Shown here: in pieces, positions 1 to 9,860 of the stretch
Layout of the letters: every line of letters begins with the position of its first letter
How positions within the stretch are numbered: the stretch's first letter is position 1
From: Fragilariopsis cylindrus CCMP1102
Lineage: Eukaryota; Bacillariophyta; Bacillariophyceae; Bacillariales; Bacillariaceae
Assembly (NCBI GenBank): GCA_900095095.1
Contig: FMBT01000646.1
Span: 1 to 29,484 of the forward strand
DNA: 29,484 nt
Direction of reading: 5' to 3'
Notes under the pieces: generated by a model
The model's input: the letters and a program-made list of their open reading frames with translations, nothing else
What the model was told of the DNA's origin: nothing
Database searches by the model: none
Position numbers and translations under genes: made by a program

Positions 1-1093
1 GCTGCGTTCTTCTGTGTACTACTTCTTTCTCTTTCTCCTCCTCCTTCTCCTCTTCCCAGTCGATACAGAACTGTCCCTGTACCACCGCTTTTACTACCAC
101 TACTACTATCATTATTAGTATTATTATATTATTATTATTCAACAGCATGATTTGTGTCGATGGTGTCATACTTAAATAAGATGCTGCCGCCCATTGAACC
201 TTTGTTCGGTAATCATCATTTCTGATAATAGTAGCATCATGTTCACTAGAATCTTCATCCTCTGACCATTGTTGATTCAATACCGCCGAAGAAGAAGAAA
301 TGGTGTCGACTGCATTTTCCTTGGCGACCGCCGCCGATGATGAGCTAGTATTACCATTATTAGACGACGAAGACGAAGAAGACGATGACGATGGTAGTGG
401 AACAAGACTTTCTTTGACATATTCGATAGCAAATTGAAATAACAGTAAGAGACTAAACACCACTGCCATACCTTCAGAAAATGAAAATCATGTGGCATAA
501 ATCCGAACCAATGATTCGCCGCTGTTCCGGTCAGTAAGACCGTTCCAATGACTACTTTAATTTTAGATCCTTCTAATCCTGGTACAAAAATCCAGATCCA
601 CGTTCAATGGCACCCGAGGGACGCACATACACACCAGCAGTACGACCTAATTTTTATTTTTATTCTTTTTCTTGTTATCGCTGTTATCGTTATCGTTATT
701 ATTGCTGGTTGCAGCCCGAAGTACTGTTGCTGCAATAGCTGTTCTTGCCATCGTCGTTCTCGTCGTCGTCGTTGTTGGCAACAACAATGATTGCTGTTGC
801 TGCCGTATTAGTGGAATCGATAGTGCCATCGGTCTCGGTCTCGACGAAGACGAAGACAACGGCGGTGATAGAAGAAGTGCGTCAACAAAAGTGGTGGTTC
901 CTCCTGTCCAGCACAACATCAACATTGTCGTTGTCGTTGTCGTAGTTGTTGTTACGACAATAATAACAGCACATAAAAACAACCAAACATTCTTGGGCAG
1001 CCGTTGTCGTCGGGTTCGCCGTCGGGACTGCTGTCGCCATGATCGCCGGACCGATGCTTGGTATGCCACTGGCTGTAGTTCGTCTATCTTCAT
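1..1093 (-). CDS. Plastid-type membrane protein resembling cytochrome b6f cofactor-assembly factor (CCB2/CCB4 type); runs off the window; frame interrupted
   Basis: The first ATG is at 1093. The N-terminus has a basic stretch followed by a hydrophobic segment (about residues 35-58) and then a Ser/Thr/Arg-rich region, as in a diatom plastid-targeting presequence. Downstream, in shifting frames, come VYVRPSGAIERGSGF, VPGLEGSKIKVVIGT, GMAVVFSLLLLFQFAIEYV and VQWAAASYLSMTPSTQIMLL. The order (conserved VPGLEG turn, two membrane spans, then a QWA..YL..TP.TQ.LLL block) resembles the thylakoid CCB proteins that attach haem c(i) to cytochrome b6. That match is from memory and tentative. To read through, the frame must change near 648, near 570, near 495 and again in the AAT repeat near 130; three of these fit one missing T in a T-run. 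Ser- and Asn-rich tracts lie between the second span and the last block. The 3' end lies outside the window. Alternatives are an unrelated plastid membrane protein or a pseudogene. Confidence 0.5.
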
Positions 1094-2151
1094 CGTAAGT
1101 TACCTTTAGTACTAGTTTACTTCAATTACAGATATCTCCTTCCAAATTTCACTAGCTAACTGATAATAGTGTACGTAAAATGTAAAATCATATCATCTCG
1201 ATCGGTACAAATTGTAACGACTGAGTAAGTATGTAAAATAAATCTTTCAAAACTTTCATACTAAGTTCTCGACAAAAATTGAGAGATATACCTATTTTCT
1301 CTAACCCCCCTGCCCTACTTATCCATTGTCCATTGTTTGCATGCAGCACATCATTGTATGAATCCATATTGGTTTTTCGCTATCCATGGGCGAACAAGTA
1401 CGTAATACAGCATGGGAAGAAAGCACTAGTATAGTAGTGATAGTGCTGATGATGATGTTGATGATGATGATGGTAGTAGTGAATTGATGGGTTGTCTTTC
1501 TAGTCTTTTCATCTAATAATCAAATCAGCTCATAATTGTACTGCAAAAAGTCAAATAGCTGTTTCCTTTTGCGCAAAGGGGTTTTATGTGAGCATGTATG
1601 TGAATGACCATTCCTTCTTCACCTAAATCATGTAGAAAATGTACTTGGCAGGCTCTACTCGATTTTTCCAACAATATCATTTTATGAAATATTATACTAT
1701 GTTCAAACCCTCACCTCACCTCATCACAACATAACACAGAGTCCAACATCATAGACATATTATTACATCATCTATGATAGTTCTGTCCGTTTGATAGATC
1801 TAAAACTAAACTATGTTAGAAAGAAACTTTTGATAATATCTGCCATCTTAGTTCATCCATCTACTAATATTATGCAGATTTTGGTTCTACTGTAGATGAT
1901 ACCTAACCTGGTGGTGGATTCGATTCTCTGCGCACTACTGTACAATTATCAAATCGGAATGTCCGGGTGACTTACTAGCCGTGAATTAATGGGCTTTGTG
2001 ATTGATTCTTGACACGACTTTCGCCTTTTAAATTTCTGAAAATTTCAATTTCAAAATTCTCTTTCGAATGTACTTGTATCGACTTTGGACTTAATAAAGA
2101 AAGAAATCATAAATAAATAAAGCATTCGAAAACAAGATTCTTTATACAAAA
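1094..2151. other. Intergenic region between divergent genes
   Basis: No reading frame here looks coding. The stretch separates two divergently oriented genes, so it probably carries both promoters. A short GAT/GATGTT trinucleotide tract lies at about 1447-1472. The last 60 bases before the ATG at 2152 are A/T-rich, with AATAAATAAA-like runs. No other element was recognised. Confidence 0.5.
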
Positions 2152-3614
2152 ATGGCCAGTAGTATCACTCGAGAAGGAAATGGTCAGCGAGGAGGACATG
2201 GTAAGACAACAAGGAGTTACGTCGAAACATTCAATGAAGCTTCCACCGACGAGTCTGTGTCGAATAATAAGAAACGACGACGACGACGAAGAATTACAAT
2301 TGATTATTATGATTCTTCAAGACGGTGCGTCATCATAAATAATGAAAAACGAGACAGCATCTGCAAGGGACCGTATATCGACGACGAATATCATGAATGT
2401 GAGTATGATCATGGTCATGATCATGACGATGATGATAATAATAAAAAAGAGGTAACGTTACTACCAACGACCATTGAACTATCCGAAGAACTGTGTAAAG
2501 TTGTGGATCGAGTTCATTATTCCCGTGACGAATCATTGGAAGCCTTGGATACATTATTTGAGTGGGCCTATACCAGGGATACTATTTTTCTGACGAATTT
2601 TTATAAATATGGTGGAGTTATTCGAATTGTCGACTTTCTGAAGACTACTATTATTATGGAAGATGTCGTCGTCGGAGGAGGAGGAGCAGCAATGACGAGT
2701 CGTCTGGAATGTATAGAAATTGTGGTCCGTGTTATTGCTCAGGTAACATATGCTGGAGAAACCAATCACGAAATTGCTACAAAAATTGCCACAGCGGTGG
2801 TGGATTGTGATGGGATACAAATTCTACTTCAAGCTGCGGGGAACAACAAATATACTTCTACCGGCGGCGGAAGTAGTAGTGGTAGTAGTAATGATGTGAA
2901 AATAAAGTTAGAAATTCTTCGTGAAATTGGATCCATCTTCAATAATATCACACATCATTGTGGTGAGTTGCTGGGCCAAGAACTAGCACTCGCTATACTA
3001 GATTTGGGGATGAATAATATCACTGGACTTAATAAAGTCGTTGTTGATGATCATCCTATTGCATTCGATATTGTACGTGCCCTATTCGATACTTTCAGTA
3101 ATATTGTACTCCTCAATAATAATGATTATGTGACAAAGAAATATTTCAAAGATAAAAATATTCTTTCCAAATGCTTAGAAGTATTTATGAAAATGAAAAG
3201 AATAATAATATTGTGAGTTGGATAGGTAGTGGCCGCCGTCACAGCTGTCGTGAGAATGAAGAAAAATTAATGAAAAGTGCCACTCGTTTATTTGCAGTAT
3301 GTGGTCGTAAAAAGTTATTGGATGAATGTGGTTCCGATTACGAAAATCTTTTACCTGTATGCGTCATGAGTTTAAAAGAATATCCAACCAATGAACAAAT
3401 TCGAAAAAATGTTCTTAAATTACTGAATGGAGCATTATGTTGTACAGACGATAATAATGAGGTCCACGTCCACGATGATCATGATCAGAGAGGCACTATT
3501 GAAAAGGCAGGTACCATAGAAGCTCTTTCCTCATTATTAACAACGAAGGGTATTAACGAAGATGAGAAAACGAAAATACGGAAGGTTATTAGCAAGATTA
3601 TTGCACCACCATAA
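2152..3614 (+). CDS. Armadillo-like helical repeat protein, with one frame break or tiny intron near 3190-3245
   Basis: The ATG at 2152 opens a 353-codon frame with a polar, basic N-terminus (KKRRRRRR), then a His/Asp run (HGHDHDDDD), then leucine- and isoleucine-rich helices from about residue 105: LSEELCKVVDRVHYSRDESL, ALDTLFEWAYTRD, YGGVIRIVDFL, and similar. Armadillo/HEAT-like proteins of this style are a large diatom family. The frame closes at 3216, but the protein clearly continues in the -1 frame (LMKSATRLFAVCGRKKLLDE, LLPVCVMSLKEYP, and a C-terminus ending at the stop at 3612-3614). The two parts join if 3213-3244 (GTGAGT...CACAG) is removed as a 32-nt intron, which is very short, or if one base is missing, for example in the A-run near 3190. 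A role in protein-protein contacts is likely; no specific partner can be named. Confidence 0.65.
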
Positions 3615-4106
3615 CAAATGGAGGGGAGAGAGGAGAGGGGAGGGGGGTAGCGTTTTTGATGGTGGAGAAATCAATTATAATCTAATCGGGTATGAGATTA
3701 TGTACTGTAATCGCTTTTGGGAAATTTGATCTCGAGATTTCAAATAATACGATGTATGCGATGCGATGCGATCGCTCAATGTTGTTAATATTATGGTTCA
3801 AGTAAAAATTGACATAGCTGTTTTAATTAACCGACGAATATTGGTAAATATATGGCTAAAAACACGAGAGTAGCTGCAATAGATGAATAGAATTAACAAT
3901 ATATTTCAATCTGAAAACGTCACATGAAAGTTAATTCTTAATAATATATTTTTTCTCTTCCAAGTCCTTAGAATGTCGCCTTCTCTCTCTCTCTCTCTCT
4001 CTCTCTTCGACTGCACTGTCACCGCCACCAAATAATCACAAACCACTCACAGCAAGAGAACTATACATATATTTATTTCACACAAACTTCATTTTTCGTG
4101 GTGGAA
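3615..4106. other. Intergenic region between convergent genes, with a TC dinucleotide repeat
   Basis: No gene is seen. A purine-rich stretch follows the armadillo gene stop (3622-3648). A (TC)n microsatellite of about 26 bases lies at 3981-4006. ATTTATTT/AATAATA runs near 3940-3950 and 4070-4080 could serve 3' end formation of the two convergent genes, but no signal is certain. Confidence 0.5.
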
Positions 4107-4884
4107 TTATTTTGTAATTTCAATATCTCTATTCAACAGTGCTTTTAGTCGTTCCTGGTGTAGTATTATCAATTTCAGTTCCTTCCAGGAATGTTTCGGT
4201 TCTGATTTACATAATGATAAAATTGTGTCATTCTTGGTATCATTTTCATCGAATGTTTTTACTGCCCAATCACATAAACAATCTCGTCCACCGATGGGTG
4301 TCATTTTCTTTTTACCATCAGTGGTTGTTTCTTCGAACCAACAGAATGGACTCGACTTGACATCCGTAAGAATTTTCTTAGATTCCTCCGATAATAACGA
4401 ATCATCGCTGCCGGCAGTTATTTCCAATTTAATAGAATCTAAAAATGTTGGTCGGAATCCACGTGTATCAAAATAAAACCATGTCTCGTACTTCTCTGGA
4501 TAGGATTCCGCTATAGCTGCTGCGACGGCACGTGCACGACCCGTATGGTGTGAAAATCCGAATCCAGAAACCTATATATAGAATAAAAAGTATGTATGGT
4601 CGATTTCAGAAGGGGTTCGAATTCAGTTCAGTTTATGTTATGTTATGTTATGTTATGTTATGTTATGTGGGTGTCCAATGTGCAGTGTGAGAAGAGGAAG
4701 AATGATGCGTTTTGATATTATCATCATTTCAGGGAGGAGGAAATAAACAAATACGAGCATCGAACTCGATCTCGACGCGACAACCAAAAGAAAAACTTAC
4801 ACAAATTCTTGTCGTACCGTCTGGAACGAGAGGACGAGAGAGGGGGACCGATATTGGAAAGATTTTCGAAAGGAAGCCACTCAT
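4107..4884 (-). CDS. Small conserved protein, two exons, possible glutaredoxin/thioredoxin-like fold
   Basis: I assembled this gene by reading the minus strand. Exon 1 runs from the ATG at 4884 to 4801 (28 codons). The intron is 4800-4572 (229 bp, starting GTAAGT and ending TATATATAG). Exon 2 runs from 4571 to the stop at 4107 (154 codons plus stop). Phase is kept across the junction and the product is 182 aa. The sequence reads RICVSGFGFSHHTGRARAVA, then YPEKYETWFYFDTRGFRPTF, then SSPFCWFEE and PIGGRDCLCDWA. An N-terminal strand-helix unit, a later SPF.W strand and an IGGRD..C turn recall the glutathione-site layout of glutaredoxins (IGG.DdL), but no CPYC-type active site is visible, so catalysis is doubtful. 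The intron holds a GTTAT pentanucleotide repeat. The gene structure is well supported; the function is not. Confidence 0.72.
4632..4668 (+). repeat. GTTAT pentanucleotide microsatellite
   Basis: About seven copies of ATGTT/GTTAT in a row, inside the intron of the minus-strand two-exon gene. Confidence 0.9.
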
Positions 4885-6248
4885 TTTGTTTACGGTTGTT
4901 TACTTTGCTTATTTGTAGTATTAGTTGCTATAACAATATGAGCGATAGACAGGTAGTGTTGAAGACCTTTTTTGTTAGCTATTAAATCTTTTGAATTTTG
5001 AATGAGAACTCAGATTACTTAGTAGATTACTTAGATCGCATTTTGATCATAAAGAGCAGGTTGAAGCTGAATCGTGGCATCGGCGGACCGGTGATTTAGT
5101 TTGTACTTAGTTAGTGTCTTTTAATTTCTTGTGAAGGGTCCAGCGAAAAACAAGAAAATCGAAAATCATTGTAAATCAGCATTGAAAAACAAATCGAAAT
5201 TCAAAGCAAATCTAATCCAAAATCGAAGGAATGATCAATCATCTCTTTTTTCTCACAAGCTACAGTATCTCTTTAATCTAGCTAGCGTTGCAATTGACTC
5301 TAAATGTAAACTCGATAATCCAAAAGAGTAGTCATCGTCAACGTAAATAAAAAGAGACGAGCTAGTAGCAATAACAAAAATGAAAATCGTATATGTCATG
5401 TCCTCCATTATTGCCGCCACCAACCGCCACCGATTTGGTGATGAGTCGATCTTATTGTGGGCAGTCGTCAACCATCAGAATATATATTGTTCTATCGTCG
5501 TTGCAATGCTCTCGGATATTTTTCGATTAAGAACATGAACTATGACCGCTGGGTTTACGGTAATGATGTGAAAAAGAAAGTCGATTTTCGCACAAAACTT
5601 ACTAGTTAAATTTGTTCCGAATGTTACTCCTCCTACTACTTTACGTTGGCTTCGAAGTGATTTAACATCAAAATATACGTCAATGCTTCAAATGGAACGA
5701 CCCGGAATCGAATCGAATTGAATTGATTTGAACTGAATTGATTTGAACTGAATTGAATTGAATTGAAGAAAACAAATTAAAAGAATATAAATCATTCGAC
5801 CGGAGGATGTCGCCACCACAATGGTGAATATTCATCCGGTATGAAGAGAACAACTAAGAGAATTATAGATCTTTGTGGGAGGAAGAATCAAAAATGTATG
5901 TGTCGACCAAACAAAAACAAATCGAATCTTAATTAATATTCCTTTTTTACTTCTAATTGGAATTAATAACATCACTATGTAGTTGTGCTTTTGTTACAGT
6001 AAGAATAATACCATGAACAAAATCCCATGACAGCAAGCTATTTTATACAGGACGCGATTTGCAAACACGAACACAAGAAACCACCCACGAAGCTATGAAC
6101 ACGTTTATATCGCCGGAGAACGCTTCCTCCTTTTTCACCGTATCTCGTTACCCGCAGCCAAATCCACTTCCGACACTCTATCTTAGACTTTTTCTTGAAC
6201 GCTTTCTTCCTTATACTCGTCATCCCCCTTCTTTGAAATGAAGTGATT
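4885..6248. other. Gene-free stretch
   Basis: Only short open frames occur and none shows conserved-looking protein. The region upstream of the two-exon gene (4885 on) probably contains its promoter. The remainder is A/T-rich, with a GAATT-type minisatellite (separate entry). Confidence 0.5.
5704..5766 (+). repeat. Degenerate GAATT minisatellite
   Basis: Repeating units of GAATC/GAATT interspersed with GATTTGAACT, about 63 bases in total. Confidence 0.85.
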
Positions 6249-6746
6249 TTAGTCTTTTCTCATACTCTCGTCTTCCTCTTTGAGATAATCCGGATTATAC
6301 TCGCATCGACCTTTTCCATCAAATGATTCCACGTCCAAATGTTCGTGTAGACAATTCTTACAGAATTTATACCCGCAACATTGCAAAGAATAATCGTTGT
6401 TGTTGCCGACACAATCCTGACAGCAGTCATCGTCGCAATTTTTGCATCGTTCCAAACAGTGTCCGATACATTCCTTGCAAAGTTTTTTTCCTGCACGGTC
6501 CTTCGTATGAGATTAGATCACCAACACATTCGTCACATATATGACACCAATGATAGGATCAAAATATCCACGGCAACAATTGTCGCATCATTCTACATAT
6601 CGTTGCAATCATAGCACTTTGTGTTTGCAGTCACGACAAATTCCTTCACCAGCACAATAATTGCATTCCCCATCAACTCTATATCGTTCTGTATCATTCT
6701 TGTAGTCGAGATGATAATCACAGGTATAGCACTTTCTCCACGGCAT
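6249..6746 (-). pseudogene. Relic of a Cys-rich CxxC repeat protein
   Basis: The minus strand from the ATG at 6746 reads MPWRKCYTCDYHLDY, GECNYCAGEGICRDCKHK, CYDCNDM, CDNCCRGYFDP, CHICDECVGDLISYEG, KLCKECIGHCLERCKNCDDD, CCQDCVGNN and FCKNCLHEHLDVESFDGKGR, in that order, but the pieces lie in different frames with at least four shifts and two in-frame stops. The spacing of the CxxC pairs (about every 10-15 residues) suggests a zinc-binding scaffold similar to a multi-copy Cys-rich family I recall from pennate diatoms. The last 68 codons, to the stop at 6249, remain open. Decay or several sequencing indels would both explain the breaks; five or so in 500 bases favours decay. Confidence 0.6.
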
Positions 6747-7393
6747 GATACGGTAGTATTGTAGAATAATATTAGTAATGATAATGATAATATAGCACCG
6801 GAAAGGGGTACTAAATAAGACTGATATATTTAAACATGCAAAAACGCATTGGGGGACGAAGTAAAACTTGAAAATTAATCTCTACTACTTCCTACGATAG
6901 ACGGAGCTGCATCTATTGGATATGTGACAATGATAGACAGTCCCGTCTTTGTGGCAAGAATGCATTTCAATTCAGCATTCTTAGCATGCGTGACATGTCA
7001 ATAGGTCAGCCCAATGAGATTGTGTAAATTAGTCATCCTACTCAATGCTTAAATGATTCCCTACTCAGAGTGGAATAGATTACTAAAGCCAAGAAATTCC
7101 AAGTGACATTGCTGATCTATGTAAAAGTTGATGTTTGTGGGTGGGTGGATGGATGGAAAAACATGTATCTTTATAAATATTCAAGAGACTTCTATGGAAA
7201 AGTTAATGTTGATGTTGATTTTGATGTGTGTGTGTGTGAAAAATGTATCTTTATATGTATATTATAGTGATTTCTATTGTTAGAATATTTCTATGGATTG
7301 TGTATGTGTATGTGTAGGACCTCTATGATGATGATGTAGGTCATATGTTACTATTGTATGTTTGTCTGTTAGTTTGTTTGTTTGTTCCTTTAT
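6747..7393. other. Gene-free stretch with an imperfect tandem duplication
   Basis: No coding frame is seen. Two similar units lie at about 7129-7190 and 7205-7275. Each begins with GTTGATGTT-like sequence, passes through a GT- or GGT-rich part, and contains (A)CATGTATCTTTATA or AAATGTATCTTTATA. Part of the second unit recurs inverted near 26911-26936. Confidence 0.55.
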
Positions 7394-8677
7394 TTATTGG
7401 CGATTCGTTTTGTTGTTGTTATCGCCACCCCCGTGCAGCGATGCCACCAATCGCTTGGCATAATCTTTATTTTGAATCGTGTTTTGTTTTATCGTCGTTC
7501 CCGTATTATTTTTCATCATTGCTGCCACATCACGTTCAATCAGACTTTCTCTCCATGTGGTACGTAATTTTGTATTTGCGACACCACCAATACTATATCC
7601 TGGAATGATTCGTGCAATACGTGCCGCGATGACCGGTACGACACCCTGATATAATTGTCTGGTACGATCGAGTGTGGCCTGGGATGTTGTCATCCCATTT
7701 AACTTTCGATTATACATATCTAAACCCAAATATTGGAATGGACCAGCAATAAATTGTGCGAGTACCGGTAATCCGATTTGACAGATATTATGTGCACGAT
7801 CTTTCTCCATCCCCTGATGTTCCACTAACATTGGTGACACAATATCCGGCAATAAGAATGAGGAACCAATGACACTCAAATCTCTCATCATCCATAATGC
7901 GTAGGTCGATCTTGGAAAGCTTGCAGAAGAAGAAGAACCAGAAAACATTCGTGCATAGGCACGATCCTTCATCATACTTGTTCCACTATTCACAACTGTT
8001 GTACCCACAAATGCACCCAATTTGAACATCCCTAAGTTATTCGTAGTAGTCTGCTGCTTTTGATCACCGACAGAAGATGCTGACGATGATGATGATGAAC
8101 TGGATCGATCATTGCTGTATGTCACATGTTCTTCTAATGTTTTAAATGCATTTGCTGTGGTATAAGTGGCACTATATACCGCCCACATCAGTAAGAACGT
8201 TGGTGATTTAATATATTCCACAGGATTTCTTGCCATATACTTGATAGAATTTATACCGGATTTTATTATTGTATTCGATCCAGCTGCTGATTCGACAATT
8301 GCCTTATCCACCACCGTTAGAAATGGACTCACACAAAATGTCACACCAGTGGCAACAATGGCATCACCAATCAGTTTCGATCCTAGATGTGTTGATGCAG
8401 CTGTTACTGTTGAGATTGACTCTGCTTGTTTCTGTTTTGGTCTTGGTCGTTTTGTCGTGATTTTGATGTCAGTATCGGAAGAAGGAGTAAGTACGGATAT
8501 CCTTCTGGGTAGTTCCGATGTTGTGGTAGATGAGAATAATTTATCATTCGTCCAATTTGGTATTATATCAATGATATTGACTGGATGATGAACTACGGAC
8601 GTTGCCAATAACGCATTATTATTTGATGTTATTGACGACGTTGATGTCGTTGTTGATGTTGCTGTTGACGAAGTCAT
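7394..8677 (-). CDS. Conserved multi-span membrane protein, mitochondrial-carrier-like (tentative)
   Basis: A single open frame of 427 codons from the ATG at 8677 to the stop at 7394. Residues 1-30 are Ser/Thr-rich, followed by a low-complexity linker. The body begins near residue 95 with LGSKLIGDAIVATGVTFCVS and PFLTVVDKAIVES, then SPTFLLMWAVYSATYTTANA, a Ser-rich insert (SSSSSSSSASS), LGAFVGTTVVNSGTSMMKDR, ALWMMRDLSVIGSSFLLPDI, LAQFIAGPFQYLGLDMYNR and ARIARIIPGYSIGGVANTKL. Several segments are apolar helices with conserved charged ends. The pattern recalls a divergent mitochondrial carrier-related family found in fungi and stramenopiles, but I see no clear P-x-[DE]-x-x-[KR] signature. It is the only host gene here without a frame break. 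An inner-membrane location is inferred, and the substrate is unknown. Confidence 0.6.
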   Translation of the reverse strand: MTSSTATSTTTSTSSITSNNNALLATSVVHHPVNIIDIIPNWTNDKLFSSTTTSELPRRISVLTPSSDTDIKITTKRPRPKQKQAESISTVTAASTHLGSKLIGDAIVATGVTFCVSPFLTVVDKAIVESAAGSNTIIKSGINSIKYMARNPVEYIKSPTFLLMWAVYSATYTTANAFKTLEEHVTYSNDRSSSSSSSSASSVGDQKQQTTTNNLGMFKLGAFVGTTVVNSGTSMMKDRAYARMFSGSSSSASFPRSTYALWMMRDLSVIGSSFLLPDIVSPMLVEHQGMEKDRAHNICQIGLPVLAQFIAGPFQYLGLDMYNRKLNGMTTSQATLDRTRQLYQGVVPVIAARIARIIPGYSIGGVANTKLRTTWRESLIERDVAAMMKNNTGTTIKQNTIQNKDYAKRLVASLHGGGDNNNKTNRQ

Positions 8678-9357
8678 GATATACAGTACAGTAGTATTTG
8701 GGATGTTTGTTTATGTTTGTTTGTTTGTTTGTTGTTATTACCAGTAATGAATCATCTAACTTAGGGTGAGAACAAGAAAAAAACTAAATTGTGAGGACAA
8801 ATTCTTCAATTCTCATGTGTTTTTTCTTCTTTCCTTCCATGTCTTCGGGGGAGGAAGTAAAAGCGAGTTTTCAACATGGCGAATGACGACGACGGTTCGG
8901 AGTCGTTCATTCGTATCATTGTCTGCGCTGTCATTTTAGACAAACTACTAGTAGATTTTCTTGCACGTTCGTGGAAATGCAAACCACATACTGGTCGCAC
9001 ACGATGCGCATCAACTTCAAAAAGGCGCAGGACGTGAATTTTGGAGGAAATAACTCGAAGTGAAAAGCTCGTGAGAGGTTTGGTTAATTCTGATTGGCTC
9101 ATTCTTGAGGAGAAATGGCGATGTGGTTTGCAAAATTCTTTCACTTTAATGGTAGATTCCTGCATGCTTTTTTTTTCGCAGCGATGATTGATTGTCCCGA
9201 ATGACAAGTCCATACGATTAAACTCGACATAAATGTGCTTTTGTCGTGTAAGCAGTTACAGTAACTAGAGGAGCATTATTATTTGTCCGTGAGGTTTTTT
9301 GGTACACTGCTTTGAACGGAATAGCGAATGATGGAATCTTGATATCAGAAAATCTCG
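8678..9357. other. Upstream region of the 427-aa gene and gap before the retrotransposon
   Basis: This stretch contains a GTTT tetranucleotide run at about 8706-8732, just upstream of the minus-strand gene. A 135-codon minus-strand frame at 8806-9213 has no recognisable domain and is not called. Element 1 has inserted at its right edge, so the original neighbour continues at 17198. Confidence 0.5.
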
Positions 9358-9362
9358 GTTTG
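9358..9362. repeat. Target-site duplication of element 1, left copy
   Basis: GTTTG directly precedes the 5' LTR; the same five bases directly follow the 3' LTR at 17193-17197. Confidence 0.93.
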
Positions 9363-9753
9363 TGTTGGGGATTCAATTATTTATGGGTCCCGTGAGGTTT
9401 TCACAACAGTCATTTTAAGTCATGTCATGTACGTCGTGACACTTGTGCATGTTGTTTCCTCACAATAAATATATATATGCTGCGCATTATCGTGTGGTTG
9501 ATAATTGAAGAGAAAAGATGTGTCGTATTTACATTGCGTTAATGTAATGTAAGCACCTCCATCGGCACCTCGGATGTCAATCAATGTTGGTCATTATTTA
9601 TTATAGAACTTATGCAATAGGTAAATAATAACAACAAGTTAATAAGCTAGCCATACATAGTATTCAAACCTATATATCATCCTAGTATCTTCAAGCATTA
9701 CGTAATAAGCAACATACCAATATCCACGGCGTTGCGATTACTGTATTTCAACA
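9363..9753 (+). repeat. 5' LTR of element 1 (391 bp)
   Basis: Begins TGTTGGGG and ends TTCAACA (TGTTG/CAACA terminal inverted repeat). I compared it base by base with 16802-17192 and found no difference. An A/T run AATAAATATATATATG at 9463-9478 is a candidate TATA region or polyadenylation signal. Positions 9593-9608 are complementary to the first 16 bases after the LTR. Confidence 0.95.
9593..9608 (+). promoter_or_regulatory. LTR segment complementary to the primer-binding position of element 1 (candidate self-primer)
   Basis: ATTATTTATTATAGAA is the exact reverse complement of 9754-9769. If the RNA folded and were nicked after 9608, the free 3' end would pair with 9754 and be extended over the last base of the LTR (9753), as a primer must be. 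The same segment occurs in the 3' LTR at 17032-17047. Confidence 0.7.
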
Positions 9754-9769
9754 TTCTATAATAAATAAT
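9754..9769 (+). promoter_or_regulatory. Primer-binding position of element 1, self-complementary to its own LTR
   Basis: TTCTATAATAAATAAT begins at the first base after the 5' LTR. It does not start with TGG and does not resemble the plant Copia iMet site (TGGTATCAGAGC). It pairs perfectly with 9593-9608; after one mismatch, two further bases (AC) also pair. Confidence 0.72.
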
Positions 9770-9860
9770 CACAGTCATTGATTAGATTAATCGAATCAAC
9801 AACAACAACCACCTTACAAGATATACCTATTAGTATTCCAATTACTATCACCTTGCAAGA

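Noticed and set aside
672..1109. Plus-strand 145-codon frame rich in Val and Leu
   Set aside because: Shadow of the Thr/Asn/Arg-rich presequence region of the minus-strand gene.
4610..4625. GGTTCGAATTC, resembling a tRNA T-loop
   Set aside because: No acceptor, D or anticodon arm can be placed upstream; it lies in an intron on the other strand.
8806..9213. 135-codon minus-strand open frame
   Set aside because: No recognisable domain, no neighbouring exon, and a composition like the intergenic DNA around it.
9754..9775. Standard tRNA primer-binding site after the 5' LTR of element 1
   Set aside because: No TGG start and no resemblance to the methionine tRNA site of plant Copia elements; self-complementarity explains the site better.
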